A stretch of 64,000 bases of DNA from positions 186,001 to 250,000 of the forward strand of contig CAYSAQ010000002.1 of assembly GCA_964429235.1 (NCBI GenBank). Direction: 5' to 3'. This document shows positions 8,401 to 16,600 of this stretch, piece after piece; the stretch's first letter is position 1; every line of letters starts with the position of its first letter. The notes beneath the pieces were generated by a model. That model saw nothing but the letters and a program-made list of their open reading frames with translations. It did not search any database and was not told the DNA's origin. Origin of the DNA: CAYSAQ01 sp964429235 (GTDB lineage Bacteria; Margulisbacteria; Riflemargulisbacteria; GWF2-35-9; DYQY01). The position numbers and the translations under genes are program-made.

Positions 8401-10247
8401 TTGAAGCAGATTTTCCAAACGAGGGAATTGTTAATGTGTCGGTATATAAAAATAACAATAATAATGTTTTTGATGATGGCGACTTACTTATTAGTAGCGG
8501 GCAAGATAAATTCCTTAATGATGAACAAAAAACAATAACTATTAATTTTTCTAATCCAGTTAGTATTGGTGGGAATGATCCATCTTTCTTCTTAGTTGCA
8601 GAATTAGATAGATCTGTTCCTGATGGAGAGACGGAGTTTTCTTTTGAGATTGCTTCCGCAGATTGGTTCAAGTTTATAGATGATGACTATATGATTGATA
8701 CTGGAGAGTTTCCCGTAAAGACAATAACGTTTGATGCAGATTACTATATTTCACAAATTACAGTTGAGGTTCTCCCAAATCCCGAAAGATACGTTGTTGA
8801 GGGAGAACAATATAATTTATTTAAACTAAAACTCAATTTAGATTATGTGGCTTATGAATATGGAGTAGCAAAACCAAAGCTAAAATGGATTGATATCGAG
8901 CGCGACTCTGGCATATTGGAGTTTGAAGCGGATCTTTTAGTGCTTAATTTAAGACTGTATAGGTATCTTGCAAGCCAAGCAGATGATGATTTTTCTCTAG
9001 GTAGTGAAATTGCTGGAGGATCTTCATATTCCTATCCAAACAACAGAATACGAATAAGTTATGGAGAAGCTATCCCTCTTGCTACTGAGAATTATTTTTC
9101 AATAATGCTTCCCGTACAAGGCTCAGTTGGCGATGGTACTTATGGAACAATTAAGACCTTGATGGTAAATTATGAAACAGCCCAAGATTATATAGATTTT
9201 GGTGGATATGGAACGATTGTTAATGAGCAGATAGTTACGAGTACTGAAATAGAAATTATAGATGATTTGTTGCCTACAAAGCCAGAGATAACAGGCAATT
9301 CCTATCTTGCTAGTCATAAGAACATAGGCTTTTATTATTCTACAAAAGTTGCACCACTAGGAGCTAGTGGTGTTGAGTCTATTTTTGTTGACATTGGCAC
9401 TGGTTTAGCAGGAAGAGATATCTATTCTCAGGCTCTTACCGTTAGCGTTGTAGAAAGTAAAGATATTCAAGAAGAACCTGTTGTTGTAACAATAGATGGT
9501 GGTAATTATTTAAATGATGATACTGATTATTTTCTTTCAGTTCGAGCTAAGGCAGGTGGTGGTGATTATTACTCCGTAACAGGCAGTTTCGTATTTCATA
9601 CTGATTTTACGCCTCCATGGACATCCGGACAGCTGGATGTGATACCAAGATGGGAAGACAAAAGACATGACATAGTTTGGACTGCTTTTACAGAAGCAGA
9701 GTCTTATGTGGATTATTATATTGTAGAGATGTTAGAAGGTTCTTCTTTAGTTTGGAAGCAGTTAGATATAGTGAATGCACAAAGCAGGCTATCAGCCATG
9801 AACCCTACGGCACAATATAATGTTCCATATCAATATAGGGTTAAAGCAGTAAACGCATCAGGATTATCCAGCCTTTATAAAGATTCTGGAGATAGAATTA
9901 TGACTACGAATACAACAGAAATAATGTTTAATGTGTCTAATTATCCGAACCCTTTTTATTCTGCATATCAGATAACAAGGATAGTTTATTCTTTGAACCA
10001 AGACGTAGATACTACGATAACTATTTATGATTCGCTAGGGCACTTTGTTGTTAGATTTGACGGCAATGATATAACAAAAGAAGGTGCTGTAGATGGAACG
10101 GGTTTTTTCTGTTATGTAGATTGGGATGGCAGAAATGCTTCTGGACAATTTGTCTCAAAAGGTGGATACTTTGCTGTACTTGAAGCAGCCCCATTTGCTG
10201 GAGGACAGAGCAATAAGGTTGTACGTATGATAGGAGTGATCCATTAG
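2463..10247 (+). CDS. giant secreted Ig-repeat surface protein with FlgD/type-IX-like C-terminal domain
   Basis: 2594 residues. A signal peptide (MKKFLLIFFICMISIGYSF) is followed by at least eight Ig/cadherin-like repeats of about 115 residues, each bounded by a VDxxxP strand and containing a GWY(N/D) segment and a D(Q/M/K)AGN motif. Around residues 1800-2050 are Asp/Asn-rich loops of dockerin or thrombospondin-3 type (DTNQTGLYDEGD, NNNNNVFDDGD) that could bind calcium. A fibronectin-III-like module lies near 2390-2480. The last 100 residues begin SNYPNPFYS and contain TIYDSLG and WDGRNASGQFVSKGGYF, the FlgD-Ig/type A sorting-domain pattern. It is probably displayed on the cell surface as an adhesin or filament. 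It follows motB by 12 bases with a GGGGGAT ribosome binding site. The exact role is unknown. Confidence 0.8.
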   Translation: MKKFLLIFFICMISIGYSFTNKAHQTTTNYMHAYQDMYIRTTDGLALTVNIGGLVIITADESDNWGVVAGLDQLASSKVIHDVGYNVKYVLRDDKSFEQGVQYIITVNLGGAISTKNVTFNMQYVIRSVTIDVAEKYRNSVVGDDWFKGGLKNTDYDDANLSITGMVTYRYETEVFPSQNKPVYIELYISDDIQSNKSSVGADGIFVLNNFSIPVVDGLKPYVSVDIEDLSDLLLYKPGSITRFKIAIDNQAPLETTETSLNFKADNTDKDGDGVFPEPGYFDQAIVTFSLRGTMGDSGKSGLSTNMWVLDPKIDDVLNPFENGWLTDRATSFNVDFETETGIIKQGRKEVIVYIIDNVFNYATRSIFVTIDVDAPQDFAVIISEDTDNNGDQITPNIGWYNDETVSFNWSVPYDAIGLKSSPYQFKSEAGWVSWSALFNNDVNNDVISGNYQSLLEGWVTVDAGGDVLRKVYVRAADRAGNVVVAYASIKVDNIEPTVNIVLEDDGSFIDGAPIYIKPKTGWYHDFDVEWNMSGVQDDAQLHDKPIRYRYLYGNSNTTTTAWLINEGRKEVSSDERPTGNIFLLQARDQAGNIGEATANVYVDTTAPVPTSFDMLFEADTTDANEDGVFPEIGWYDQTTINLMLTWDSCIEDGGIWKTGLYLHGPVFVSSQLVVSGNQDYGELELFREPPEDVQQVKFLALLVDNAGNMAQLTQKWVYVDLTKPENFLVTLAQDSDSGDDGLDPAGVWYDDNTIEFDCDLSPQADTSLKAAPYQFRVNQGEWQSATINGSVANFLVSDNASSAVEVRLMDMAGNVTTRSISVTVDSVVPSGSFVLNLAEDDSNDGFTQLTPDAGWYNQNLVSFKFNSSFGIVDTFNIREYGYFLKREIDQVYVNGKSDSKNAMIYLENEGATEKTIVGAISDMAGNVIEASTKVFVDTDAPVAEFEIRIENDTTDDGDDGYYPEEGWHDQPLININWDQASDGAGRLHDLPFRVKSDSTVWSNFQYQQTYSGLYVRPSNDITQSVYIQVKDKAGNLATHSATLKVDTKDPVVELFLSPQIKLVGLIYNVLHASYGVNFPLAGWFNTENVLLTWNVETTDESFPSRSFRVKVSADQLDYGDSISSNLREIFIFATANNHEEIMFSIVAWDKAGNASEATASAKVDTMLPTVTVDMESNTGLSLMPFVNSQDILTITLEISEAISVTPFITYARSENSLERITINSFHGLGDEWVCTLDINTVEDYGPHTIDVFLIDDAGNICVEQAGYSRFIKLSPGEVNPPEEFVVKDVYTGSQFVCQQEIVSVSFTLGTSIKHFLITEKNISSADAEATVGWEDVDGITEYNDFHTLDNENDADKNKLKTLYLWVADASRRPANNAVIATINRDAIAPRIKIHPNKTNSGSDEYDNQRLSKTEYTAEMTITHNIAFLSGDYVERAQITPSWELGIFLANNYITGAVLSPYLAPKAESQTSPGFMTIWWASYNLQTLLKDRTAATYNAVFNVTVKDQAGNTTNNIYQGESFEINTLVPLTPTISVYALDGRTGYTNSLNIICVISKNENSDQESNNYAYYKIYDDYYGAPRRSELEQDDTIWPKDGDEKQVVSFSVVYKLTHEEQGEKDILIWVANNDPQTCINPAELTIIYDSIAPTYEIVIEPIDAADELTVTLFFNERIDVDTRNVLFIESKNGDNYNVIASASLTYVSIEDDLYLYSCTFNADETDDIRGTSNRLVSINVYDLAGNYMEDRTPFSRILNILTYGDYYDRALYNNDLDFQFHNIGIGASDIPVIYAELKAAGRNIHLSGVNLKIKNADINILDRVHLFADTNQTGLYDEGDNELANAVFTDTENMKIPFDEILVNKQTTTTIFVVIDAGQSVNEGREIGFGFITSNPFDVEAYEVISASAQIPDDGIIATFNMSKTLYNIAYLGKDADAVSLTRDVNCGSSFVIKKFALRAFLADSAGSESGLGEGVLWESLRIGLEADFPNEGIVNVSVYKNNNNNVFDDGDLLISSGQDKFLNDEQKTITINFSNPVSIGGNDPSFFLVAELDRSVPDGETEFSFEIASADWFKFIDDDYMIDTGEFPVKTITFDADYYISQITVEVLPNPERYVVEGEQYNLFKLKLNLDYVAYEYGVAKPKLKWIDIERDSGILEFEADLLVLNLRLYRYLASQADDDFSLGSEIAGGSSYSYPNNRIRISYGEAIPLATENYFSIMLPVQGSVGDGTYGTIKTLMVNYETAQDYIDFGGYGTIVNEQIVTSTEIEIIDDLLPTKPEITGNSYLASHKNIGFYYSTKVAPLGASGVESIFVDIGTGLAGRDIYSQALTVSVVESKDIQEEPVVVTIDGGNYLNDDTDYFLSVRAKAGGGDYYSVTGSFVFHTDFTPPWTSGQLDVIPRWEDKRHDIVWTAFTEAESYVDYYIVEMLEGSSLVWKQLDIVNAQSRLSAMNPTAQYNVPYQYRVKAVNASGLSSLYKDSGDRIMTTNTTEIMFNVSNYPNPFYSAYQITRIVYSLNQDVDTTITIYDSLGHFVVRFDGNDITKEGAVDGTGFFCYVDWDGRNASGQFVSKGGYFAVLEAAPFAGGQSNKVVRMIGVIH
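3200..5990 (+). repeat. tandem Ig-like repeats inside the giant surface gene (about 350 bp period)
   Basis: Nine boundary motifs encoding (I/V)Dxx.P occur near bases 3204, 3575, 3937, 4270, 4621, 4937, 5273, 5600 and 5952, giving eight units of 315-370 bp. Each unit also encodes an acidic loop (for example DTTDANEDG) followed by GWY or GWH and a central xxAGN turn. The copies are clearly diverged at DNA level, so this is an old protein-domain amplification rather than a recent DNA repeat. Confidence 0.75.
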
Positions 10248-11785
10248 TGCAGAAAAGTGATTCGGTGTATATTACTACCCCAATTTATTATGTAAACGAT
10301 ATTCCCCACATAGGCCATTGCTATACAACAATTATTGCAGATATTCTTGCTCGTTTTTATAGATTAAGAGGCAAGGATGTTTTTTTTCTAACAGGTACCG
10401 ATGAGCATGGTCAGAAAATAGAAAAAGCTGCAGAAGCCAAAGGAAAAACACCCAAAGAATTAGTAGATGAAGTTGTACTTAGGTTTCAAGACTTATGGAA
10501 GCAACTTAATATTTCAAACGACAGTTTTGTCAGAACAACGGACGAAGAACATAAAACAATTGTTAAGCAGGCACTGCAGCAAGTATATGACAGAGGATAT
10601 ATTTATTTAGGGAAATATGAAGGTCTTTATTGCAGACCATGTGAGACATACTTTACAGAAACACAGCTTGTGGATGGTAAATGCCCAGAATGTGACAGAG
10701 AAGTTATTCTGTTAGAAGAAGAATCTTACTTTTTTAAGCTATCAGCATTCCAAGATAAAATACTTGCACACATAAAAAAGATACCAGAGTTTGTTTTGCC
10801 AGAGGGAAGAAGAAATGAGGTTATTAGCTTTGTTGAAAGCGGACTCAACGATCTTTGTATAAGCAGAACAACAATTAATTGGGGCATTGAGTTTCCAGAA
10901 TTAGAAAAGACAGAAAAAAAGCATCACGTTTATGTTTGGTTTGATGCACTTCTTAATTATTTAACAGGTATTAAATACCAAACAGACCAACAGCTTTTTG
11001 ATAGATATTGGCCAGCAGAAGTTCACTTAATTGGTAAGGATATTTTGAAGTTTCACGCAGTGATATGGCCAGCTATGCTTATGGCAATGGAAGTAGAATT
11101 ACCTAAGCATGTTTTTGGACATGGCTTTATTTACCAAGGTGGAGAAAAGATGTCTAAGTCTAAGGGCAATGTTTTAGATCCGTTTAAAATAATGGATGAA
11201 TATGGAGTAGACCCTTTTAGATACTATTTGGCTAGAGAAATAGTTTTTGGACTAGATGGTTCTTATAGTGAAGAAAGCATGAAGCAGAGATTTAATAGTG
11301 ATCTTGCAAATGATTATGGAAATTTATTAAACAGAACACTAAATATGACAAAAAAATATTTTGAACTAAAAGTTCCTGCTTGTGATGATGCTTTATTTTC
11401 TGAAGAGGAACTTGCGCTTAAGCGAATGGTATTAGACTTAGAACAAAAGATTCCAAAGCTTATGGATGCTTATAAACTTTCAGTAGCATTAGAAGAGATT
11501 TTTATGGTTATTAGAAGGGCAAACAAATTTATAGAAGAGATGACACCATGGACTCTTCATAAGGAAGAAAATATGTCTAAGCTTGGTGCCGTAATGGTTC
11601 ATTTGATTGAGACTTTAAGAATCGTAACAACATGGCTAAGCCCATTTATGCCAACAGTTACTAATAAGTTTTATGAACAGCTTAATGTATCAGAAGAAGA
11701 GAAAAAGAGTAATCCATTTGATTGGGGCTTTTTTACTGAGGGAAGAACCCTTAATCAGCCAGAGCCAATTTTCCCTAGAAAATAA
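10247..11785 (+). CDS. metG: methionyl-tRNA synthetase
   Basis: 512 residues. This class I synthetase charges tRNA-Met. The HIGH motif is exact (PHIGHCY, residues 20-26) and the KMSKS loop is present (GEKMSKSKGN, about 300). A single CxxC...CxxC zinc knuckle (CRPCETYF, CPECDRE) lies at about 125-150. There is no C-terminal tRNA-binding (EMAP-like) extension, so this is the short bacterial form. The GTG start overlaps the stop of the giant surface gene by one base (TAGTG), and tatD overlaps its stop (TAATG), so the three are translationally coupled. Confidence 0.95.
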   Translation: MQKSDSVYITTPIYYVNDIPHIGHCYTTIIADILARFYRLRGKDVFFLTGTDEHGQKIEKAAEAKGKTPKELVDEVVLRFQDLWKQLNISNDSFVRTTDEEHKTIVKQALQQVYDRGYIYLGKYEGLYCRPCETYFTETQLVDGKCPECDREVILLEEESYFFKLSAFQDKILAHIKKIPEFVLPEGRRNEVISFVESGLNDLCISRTTINWGIEFPELEKTEKKHHVYVWFDALLNYLTGIKYQTDQQLFDRYWPAEVHLIGKDILKFHAVIWPAMLMAMEVELPKHVFGHGFIYQGGEKMSKSKGNVLDPFKIMDEYGVDPFRYYLAREIVFGLDGSYSEESMKQRFNSDLANDYGNLLNRTLNMTKKYFELKVPACDDALFSEEELALKRMVLDLEQKIPKLMDAYKLSVALEEIFMVIRRANKFIEEMTPWTLHKEENMSKLGAVMVHLIETLRIVTTWLSPFMPTVTNKFYEQLNVSEEEKKSNPFDWGFFTEGRTLNQPEPIFPRK

Positions 11786-12546
11786 TGTATCTTGTAGATA
11801 CCCATATTCACCTTACAGATGACAGATATCAAGAAGAAGGTTTGTCAGAATCCATCGCCAATGCAGGCAAAGCAAATGTTTCTAAGTTGATAACTTTAGG
11901 GACAGACTATGCAGATAGCGAAAAGGCAAAGCGAATAGCAGAACAGCATCAGTCAGTCTTTTTTTGTGCAGGAATTCATCCACATGAGGCTGCTAAATAT
12001 ACAGAAGATGATATCTTAGGAATAGAGAAGCTTCTTATCCATGAAAAGTGTGTAGGCGTAGGAGAAGTGGGCTTAGATTATTATTATGATTTTGCAGATA
12101 AAAGTTTGCAGATTGAGTTGTTAAAGGCAATGTTGGAATTAGCTGAAAAAAACAAGAAGCCAATAGTTTTGCATACAAGAAGTGCAGAAGCTGAAGTTTT
12201 AGAAATGTTAGGTAGTTATTCTGGGAAAGTGTTGTGTCATTCATATACGGGGGAGCCAGAACTAATGGGCGGTTATTTGGAAAAAGGAGCGTATTTTTCT
12301 TTAAACGGCATGATTACCTTCAGGAAGGCAGAAAATGTCCGAGAAATTGCCAAGAAAGTGCCTTTGGAGAGAATGCTGATTGAGTCTGATGGGCCATATT
12401 TGTCGCCAGCCCCACACAGAGGGAAATTGAATTTACCGGAATATCTTGCTATAACAGCTAAAGAAGTTGCAAGCGTGGTTGGTAAAAGCTACGAGGAGGT
12501 TGTTAGAGTAACAACTGAAAATGCAGAAAGGTTTTTTAATTGCTAG
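11785..12546 (+). CDS. tatD: TatD-family metal-dependent deoxyribonuclease
   Basis: 253 residues, full length for TatD. The metal-binding residues are in family order: HxH (DTHIHL, 5-10), Glu in GEVGLDYY, His in VLHTRS, His in LCHSY and Asp in IESDGPYL. It is a TIM-barrel hydrolase implicated in DNA 3' end processing, often placed directly after metG as here. Its ATG overlaps the metG stop by one base. The family is often annotated broadly as hydrolase, so the physiological substrate is not fixed by sequence. Confidence 0.92.
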   Translation: MYLVDTHIHLTDDRYQEEGLSESIANAGKANVSKLITLGTDYADSEKAKRIAEQHQSVFFCAGIHPHEAAKYTEDDILGIEKLLIHEKCVGVGEVGLDYYYDFADKSLQIELLKAMLELAEKNKKPIVLHTRSAEAEVLEMLGSYSGKVLCHSYTGEPELMGGYLEKGAYFSLNGMITFRKAENVREIAKKVPLERMLIESDGPYLSPAPHRGKLNLPEYLAITAKEVASVVGKSYEEVVRVTTENAERFFNC

Positions 12547-13646
12547 TTAAGACTATCGTTGTTTCCTTTCAAGGTATATGGGTTTCCTCTTTTTCAGAGA
12601 CGCAGTTAGCAAGTTTAAAAAGAAGGAGAAACATTGTTCTGCCCATTGGCAAGGTAACAGTGCCTACGTCCATGCAAGAGGAAATGATTCGTTTTTTAAG
12701 TCTATATTATTCTGAAGGTGAGAATCTGTACGGATTATTGGTTAAATATCAGCAAGTTGTAGATAAGAAGACAAGAAAAATAGTTAAGATGCTGTTGTAT
12801 AAGCTTAGGCAGGGCGAAGATTTTTGTGAAGTAATCTTAAGCGAAAGATTGTTTTGTGCCGAGGTTAGGCCATTGTTTTTAGCGGCAAGAGCACAGGGGT
12901 TATCTAAAGAGAAGCTTCTCGCAATGTCTGTAATACTAAAAAACAAACAGAAGGATAAAAAGGAGCTAATAAAGAAAGCTATTTATCCGGCGCTGCTTGT
13001 GTGTATGAGTATGAGTATGCTTGTGTTTGTTTCTTATAATGTTATTCCAAGTTTTTCAGTTTTTTTTCAAGATAGTGGCAAGCAGGTGCCATTTTTATTA
13101 AAGGTTCTTAGTAGACAAAACGTATGGAAGTTATTGCTGGGATTGATTTTTATCGTGATGTTAGTTTGCTTCTTTTTTAAGTGGTTGAAGCCACAAATAA
13201 AGGTAAAAATACCATTGTATAGACAAAAAATTGCAGCAGTGTTTCAAGAGATTTTCTGGAGGATAAATTTAGTAGCAGTCGAAACAGGAATATCAGTTGA
13301 AGAGTTGCTTGATGACTATTTGCAACAAGATAAAAAAAGCATAGAGGGGTTTTATTTATCAACAATTCATTCAAGGTTAAAAAGAGGGTTGTCTATGGAA
13401 GAGGCAATAGATGTTTTATTAATTGATAAAAAACAAAAAGCTTTATTGGGTATGGGCACAGATCAAGAGAGAAAAAAGCTTTTGTATTATAGTTTCTTAG
13501 AGGAAATAGAAGAGAGAAACCAACAATATCAAGGTTTAATAGTAAATATTATTAGCGGGGCAGCAATGCTTTTTATTGCAGGACTAGTCTTGTTACTTGG
13601 ATATGTTTTGCTTATTCCCTTAAGTCAGATTAGTAACTTTATTTAG
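12540..13646 (+). CDS. GspF/PilC-family inner-membrane platform protein
   Basis: 368 residues. Two T2SSF-type modules are recognisable, each a helical cytoplasmic domain followed by membrane helices: about 65-190 (hydrophobic segment ALLVCMSMSMLVFVSYNVIP) and about 230-365 (final segment AAMLFIAGLVLLLGYVLLIPL). Another hydrophobic stretch at about 195-215 gives the usual three-helix layout. In type IV pilus and type II secretion systems this protein joins the assembly ATPase to the pilin platform. The start is TTG at 12540 with GAAAGG upstream, inside the end of tatD. No other pilus gene is nearby, so which system it serves is unknown. Sequence conservation to PilC is weak and the call rests mainly on architecture. 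Confidence 0.7.
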   Translation: MLVKTIVVSFQGIWVSSFSETQLASLKRRRNIVLPIGKVTVPTSMQEEMIRFLSLYYSEGENLYGLLVKYQQVVDKKTRKIVKMLLYKLRQGEDFCEVILSERLFCAEVRPLFLAARAQGLSKEKLLAMSVILKNKQKDKKELIKKAIYPALLVCMSMSMLVFVSYNVIPSFSVFFQDSGKQVPFLLKVLSRQNVWKLLLGLIFIVMLVCFFFKWLKPQIKVKIPLYRQKIAAVFQEIFWRINLVAVETGISVEELLDDYLQQDKKSIEGFYLSTIHSRLKRGLSMEEAIDVLLIDKKQKALLGMGTDQERKKLLYYSFLEEIEERNQQYQGLIVNIISGAAMLFIAGLVLLLGYVLLIPLSQISNFI

Positions 13647-16600
13647 AAGATAAGTTTGCCGCTAAACATCAGCCCAAGAATGGAATAATTAATACCAGTA
13701 GCATTAGCATAGTCATTTTTAATTACCATTTGTGCTTCAGAGGTGAATACAAATTTTTCAATCATTCCATTACTTTGTTCTGTAAGTGGAACTTCTACCA
13801 TAGATTTAAAGGCTCCTTTTATACGTAAGTTTTCAATGTTTTCAATTTTTGTTTCAACCGTTTTGTCTATTAAGCTTTCTGTTTCCTCAACAGTATAAGA
13901 GTTAATGCCTCTACCCTGGTTATACTCAAGCAAGAAGCTTAGAGTTGCTTTGCTTAAAACAACACCAATTACATCACCGATATTTTCTACTATTCCAAGA
14001 GAGAGGCTTGTTATTGGTGAGTATTTTGCTTCTAGTTTAATTGTCTGACTACTGTTTGAATTATTGCTTGCTGCATTTTTGTCTTTGTTGTTTTTTAGAG
14101 TATAGGTTCCTTTTAAGAAGAGGCCATCAAAAATCCTTGTCTCTACACCAACACCAAAGCTATATACCTCAAAGGCCTTTGGATCTAATGAGACGTTGTT
14201 TCCTGAATTTCTGGTGTAGATATCTTCATTAATTGTTTCATAACCAGTGTTTGCAATAAGGTTAGTTTTTTCAATAATCAGGTAGGCAGTTTCTAGGTTT
14301 AAGTTGAGCTTATTGTTATAGAGTCTTTGATCATAGACACTGTCTATTTGGGTAATCGCATAGTTGTCTGAGACTGTTGTGAATTGGTCAGTTTTTAAAA
14401 CTTTTAGTTGTGGTTTTAGCCTAATTTTGTCAGAAAAACTAAAGCTCGAAAACAGGTCATAATCTTCTTGCAGTCGCTTTTTTAGTCCTTTAGCGGAGTC
14501 GACATAGTCATCATAAATATAACTATTATTTAGAAAAATAGGTTGTGTTTCTTCTAAAAAGATATTTTTGAAAATATTAGAGTATAGATGTGTTGTATTG
14601 TTATATGTTGTTATGCTGTTAATTGCAGAGGGAGAAGTTGTTAAGTGATATGTGAATTTTTGTTCCTCATTTTCATTGTTTTCGTAGATATAATTTGTTT
14701 TGTATACGTTGCGAATATTTAAATTATTAATAAGTTTTAGATAGGTGGATGGTTTTACTTGAGAAGAGTGTATGATTTCTGTAGTTTTATTTTCAGTAGA
14801 GTTAGCAAATGTTTTATTTATAGAGTAGTCGAAATTTCCATTATAAAATTTATTATATTTCCAACTTGCCCCGTATTTTGTAAATTCTCCTCTGTTTTTA
14901 TTTTTGCTTTTTAGAGTAGTTGTATTACCGATATTATCAAATGAAGAAGAGTTAGTGAATTTTCTAGAAAAAGGTTTGATAGTAATGGGGAAGGTTTCTT
15001 TTAAAACATTAAACTGACTAAAAGAGTATTCACTTAAATGTGTTTGTTTGTTTATTTTTTTATCGCTTTGTAGTGATTCTGATAGAGAATTTTTAAGAGC
15101 TAACGATGTGGCATTAAATAATCCAAAGGAAAGTCTATTACCAACAGCGTTAGTTGCATCTGGTGCGTAAGAGTCTAGTATTGAATTTTTTTCTGTATTA
15201 GATAAATTAAAAGAGTAGTTTGGTTTATTAAAATAAGCCAAAGCAATAGGTGGAGTGAAAGACATGTTTGTTGAGTAATTTTTTATTTGGGTTTTTATTT
15301 CTAGAGAACTAGTTGTTGTGCCCTGTGCAGTAGTTTTTTCAGTGTTTTCTTGAGAGAAGGCTCCGTTAATTTTTATAAAGTTAATTGGGCGTAAACCTAA
15401 ATCAAAAGAGTATTTTTTATTGAGATTGTCTTCTACGTCCTCATTCGCAGAGGTTTGTAATTCGGTTGTTTGTTTGTATGATGATTTTAGTCGAATATTG
15501 TTGCTAAATATTGATAGAGCATTTTTGAGTTCAAGAGTTTGTCCAACTGTTTTAAGGTCAGTGGTTCTGTTAGATTGGTCTAAGTTGTTAAAGTTATCCA
15601 TTAGAATATTCGTTTGAAAGGAAGAGGGTCCAGTTGTAAGTGCAAGTAAATAGTGGCTATTTAGCTTATCAATGGGTTTTTTATTATCGTCTACGTTTGT
15701 TTCTGTTGCGTAGCTTTGAATATCTATAAGACCCCTTAGTTTAAAAATAGATATTGGCGAATAGGTTGTTTCTAATTTGTATTTATTTTCATAATATTCC
15801 AGGTATTTACCTGTTGTATTTGATTTGTATGTTGAATTTATTCTGTTTGTAAAAGCATTTGCTTGAACAGATATTTCTTTTGATGGTTTAATTTTGGAAC
15901 TTATTTGTAAAATATTTGATCCTGCAGAATATTTGGAATTTCCTACTGGGCTAAAAGTGTCATCAACATATACGATTTCTGCGATTGTATTGTGAAAATC
16001 ATTTTTAACATTTGTTCTAAGCGCAATAGCAGAACCATTTTCTTCGTAGTTTGTGACGGTTCCCCCAGATTCGGTTGAGTAGTAGCTGTATTCTACTCTG
16101 ATAGAGTCATTAGTTCCTGGGTTTAGGTCTATAAATGTTATTTGTCCACTATTTAGGTTGATATAATAATCCATATCACGAATAGCAACATTTCCATTAA
16201 TATATACAGATTCAGAGTTTTCAACTATGTTCCCTGCTGTTAAGGGGTAGGTTTCGTGAAAAAAGCCAGTGCCCAGAAAAGTATCAGTAGTAGGTACAGA
16301 ATGTTTTGTATATTGTTTGTTTGATCTTGCCACATCAACAGAAAATCCAAAGTTATTGTTTATTTTTTGATTGTAGAGTAATTCGAATTGTTCATTTACT
16401 ATTTCGCCAGCATCAGGCACATTTGAGTTTGTATAATAATAGGTTACTTTGAATAAATCATCATCTGATAATGTAGAGGGAAGACCATAGGTAATAGTTT
16501 CAGAGCTATTATCTACGGTTACACCATGTTCGTGATAGAGCATTACATATATTTGACCTTCTTTCACCTCGTCTACGTTAAAAACGATGTTATAGTCTAG

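Noticed and set aside
3438..9317. Several minus-strand open frames of 60-140 residues inside the giant surface gene.
   Set aside because: They have no ribosome binding sites or recognisable domains and mirror the composition of the long plus-strand gene.
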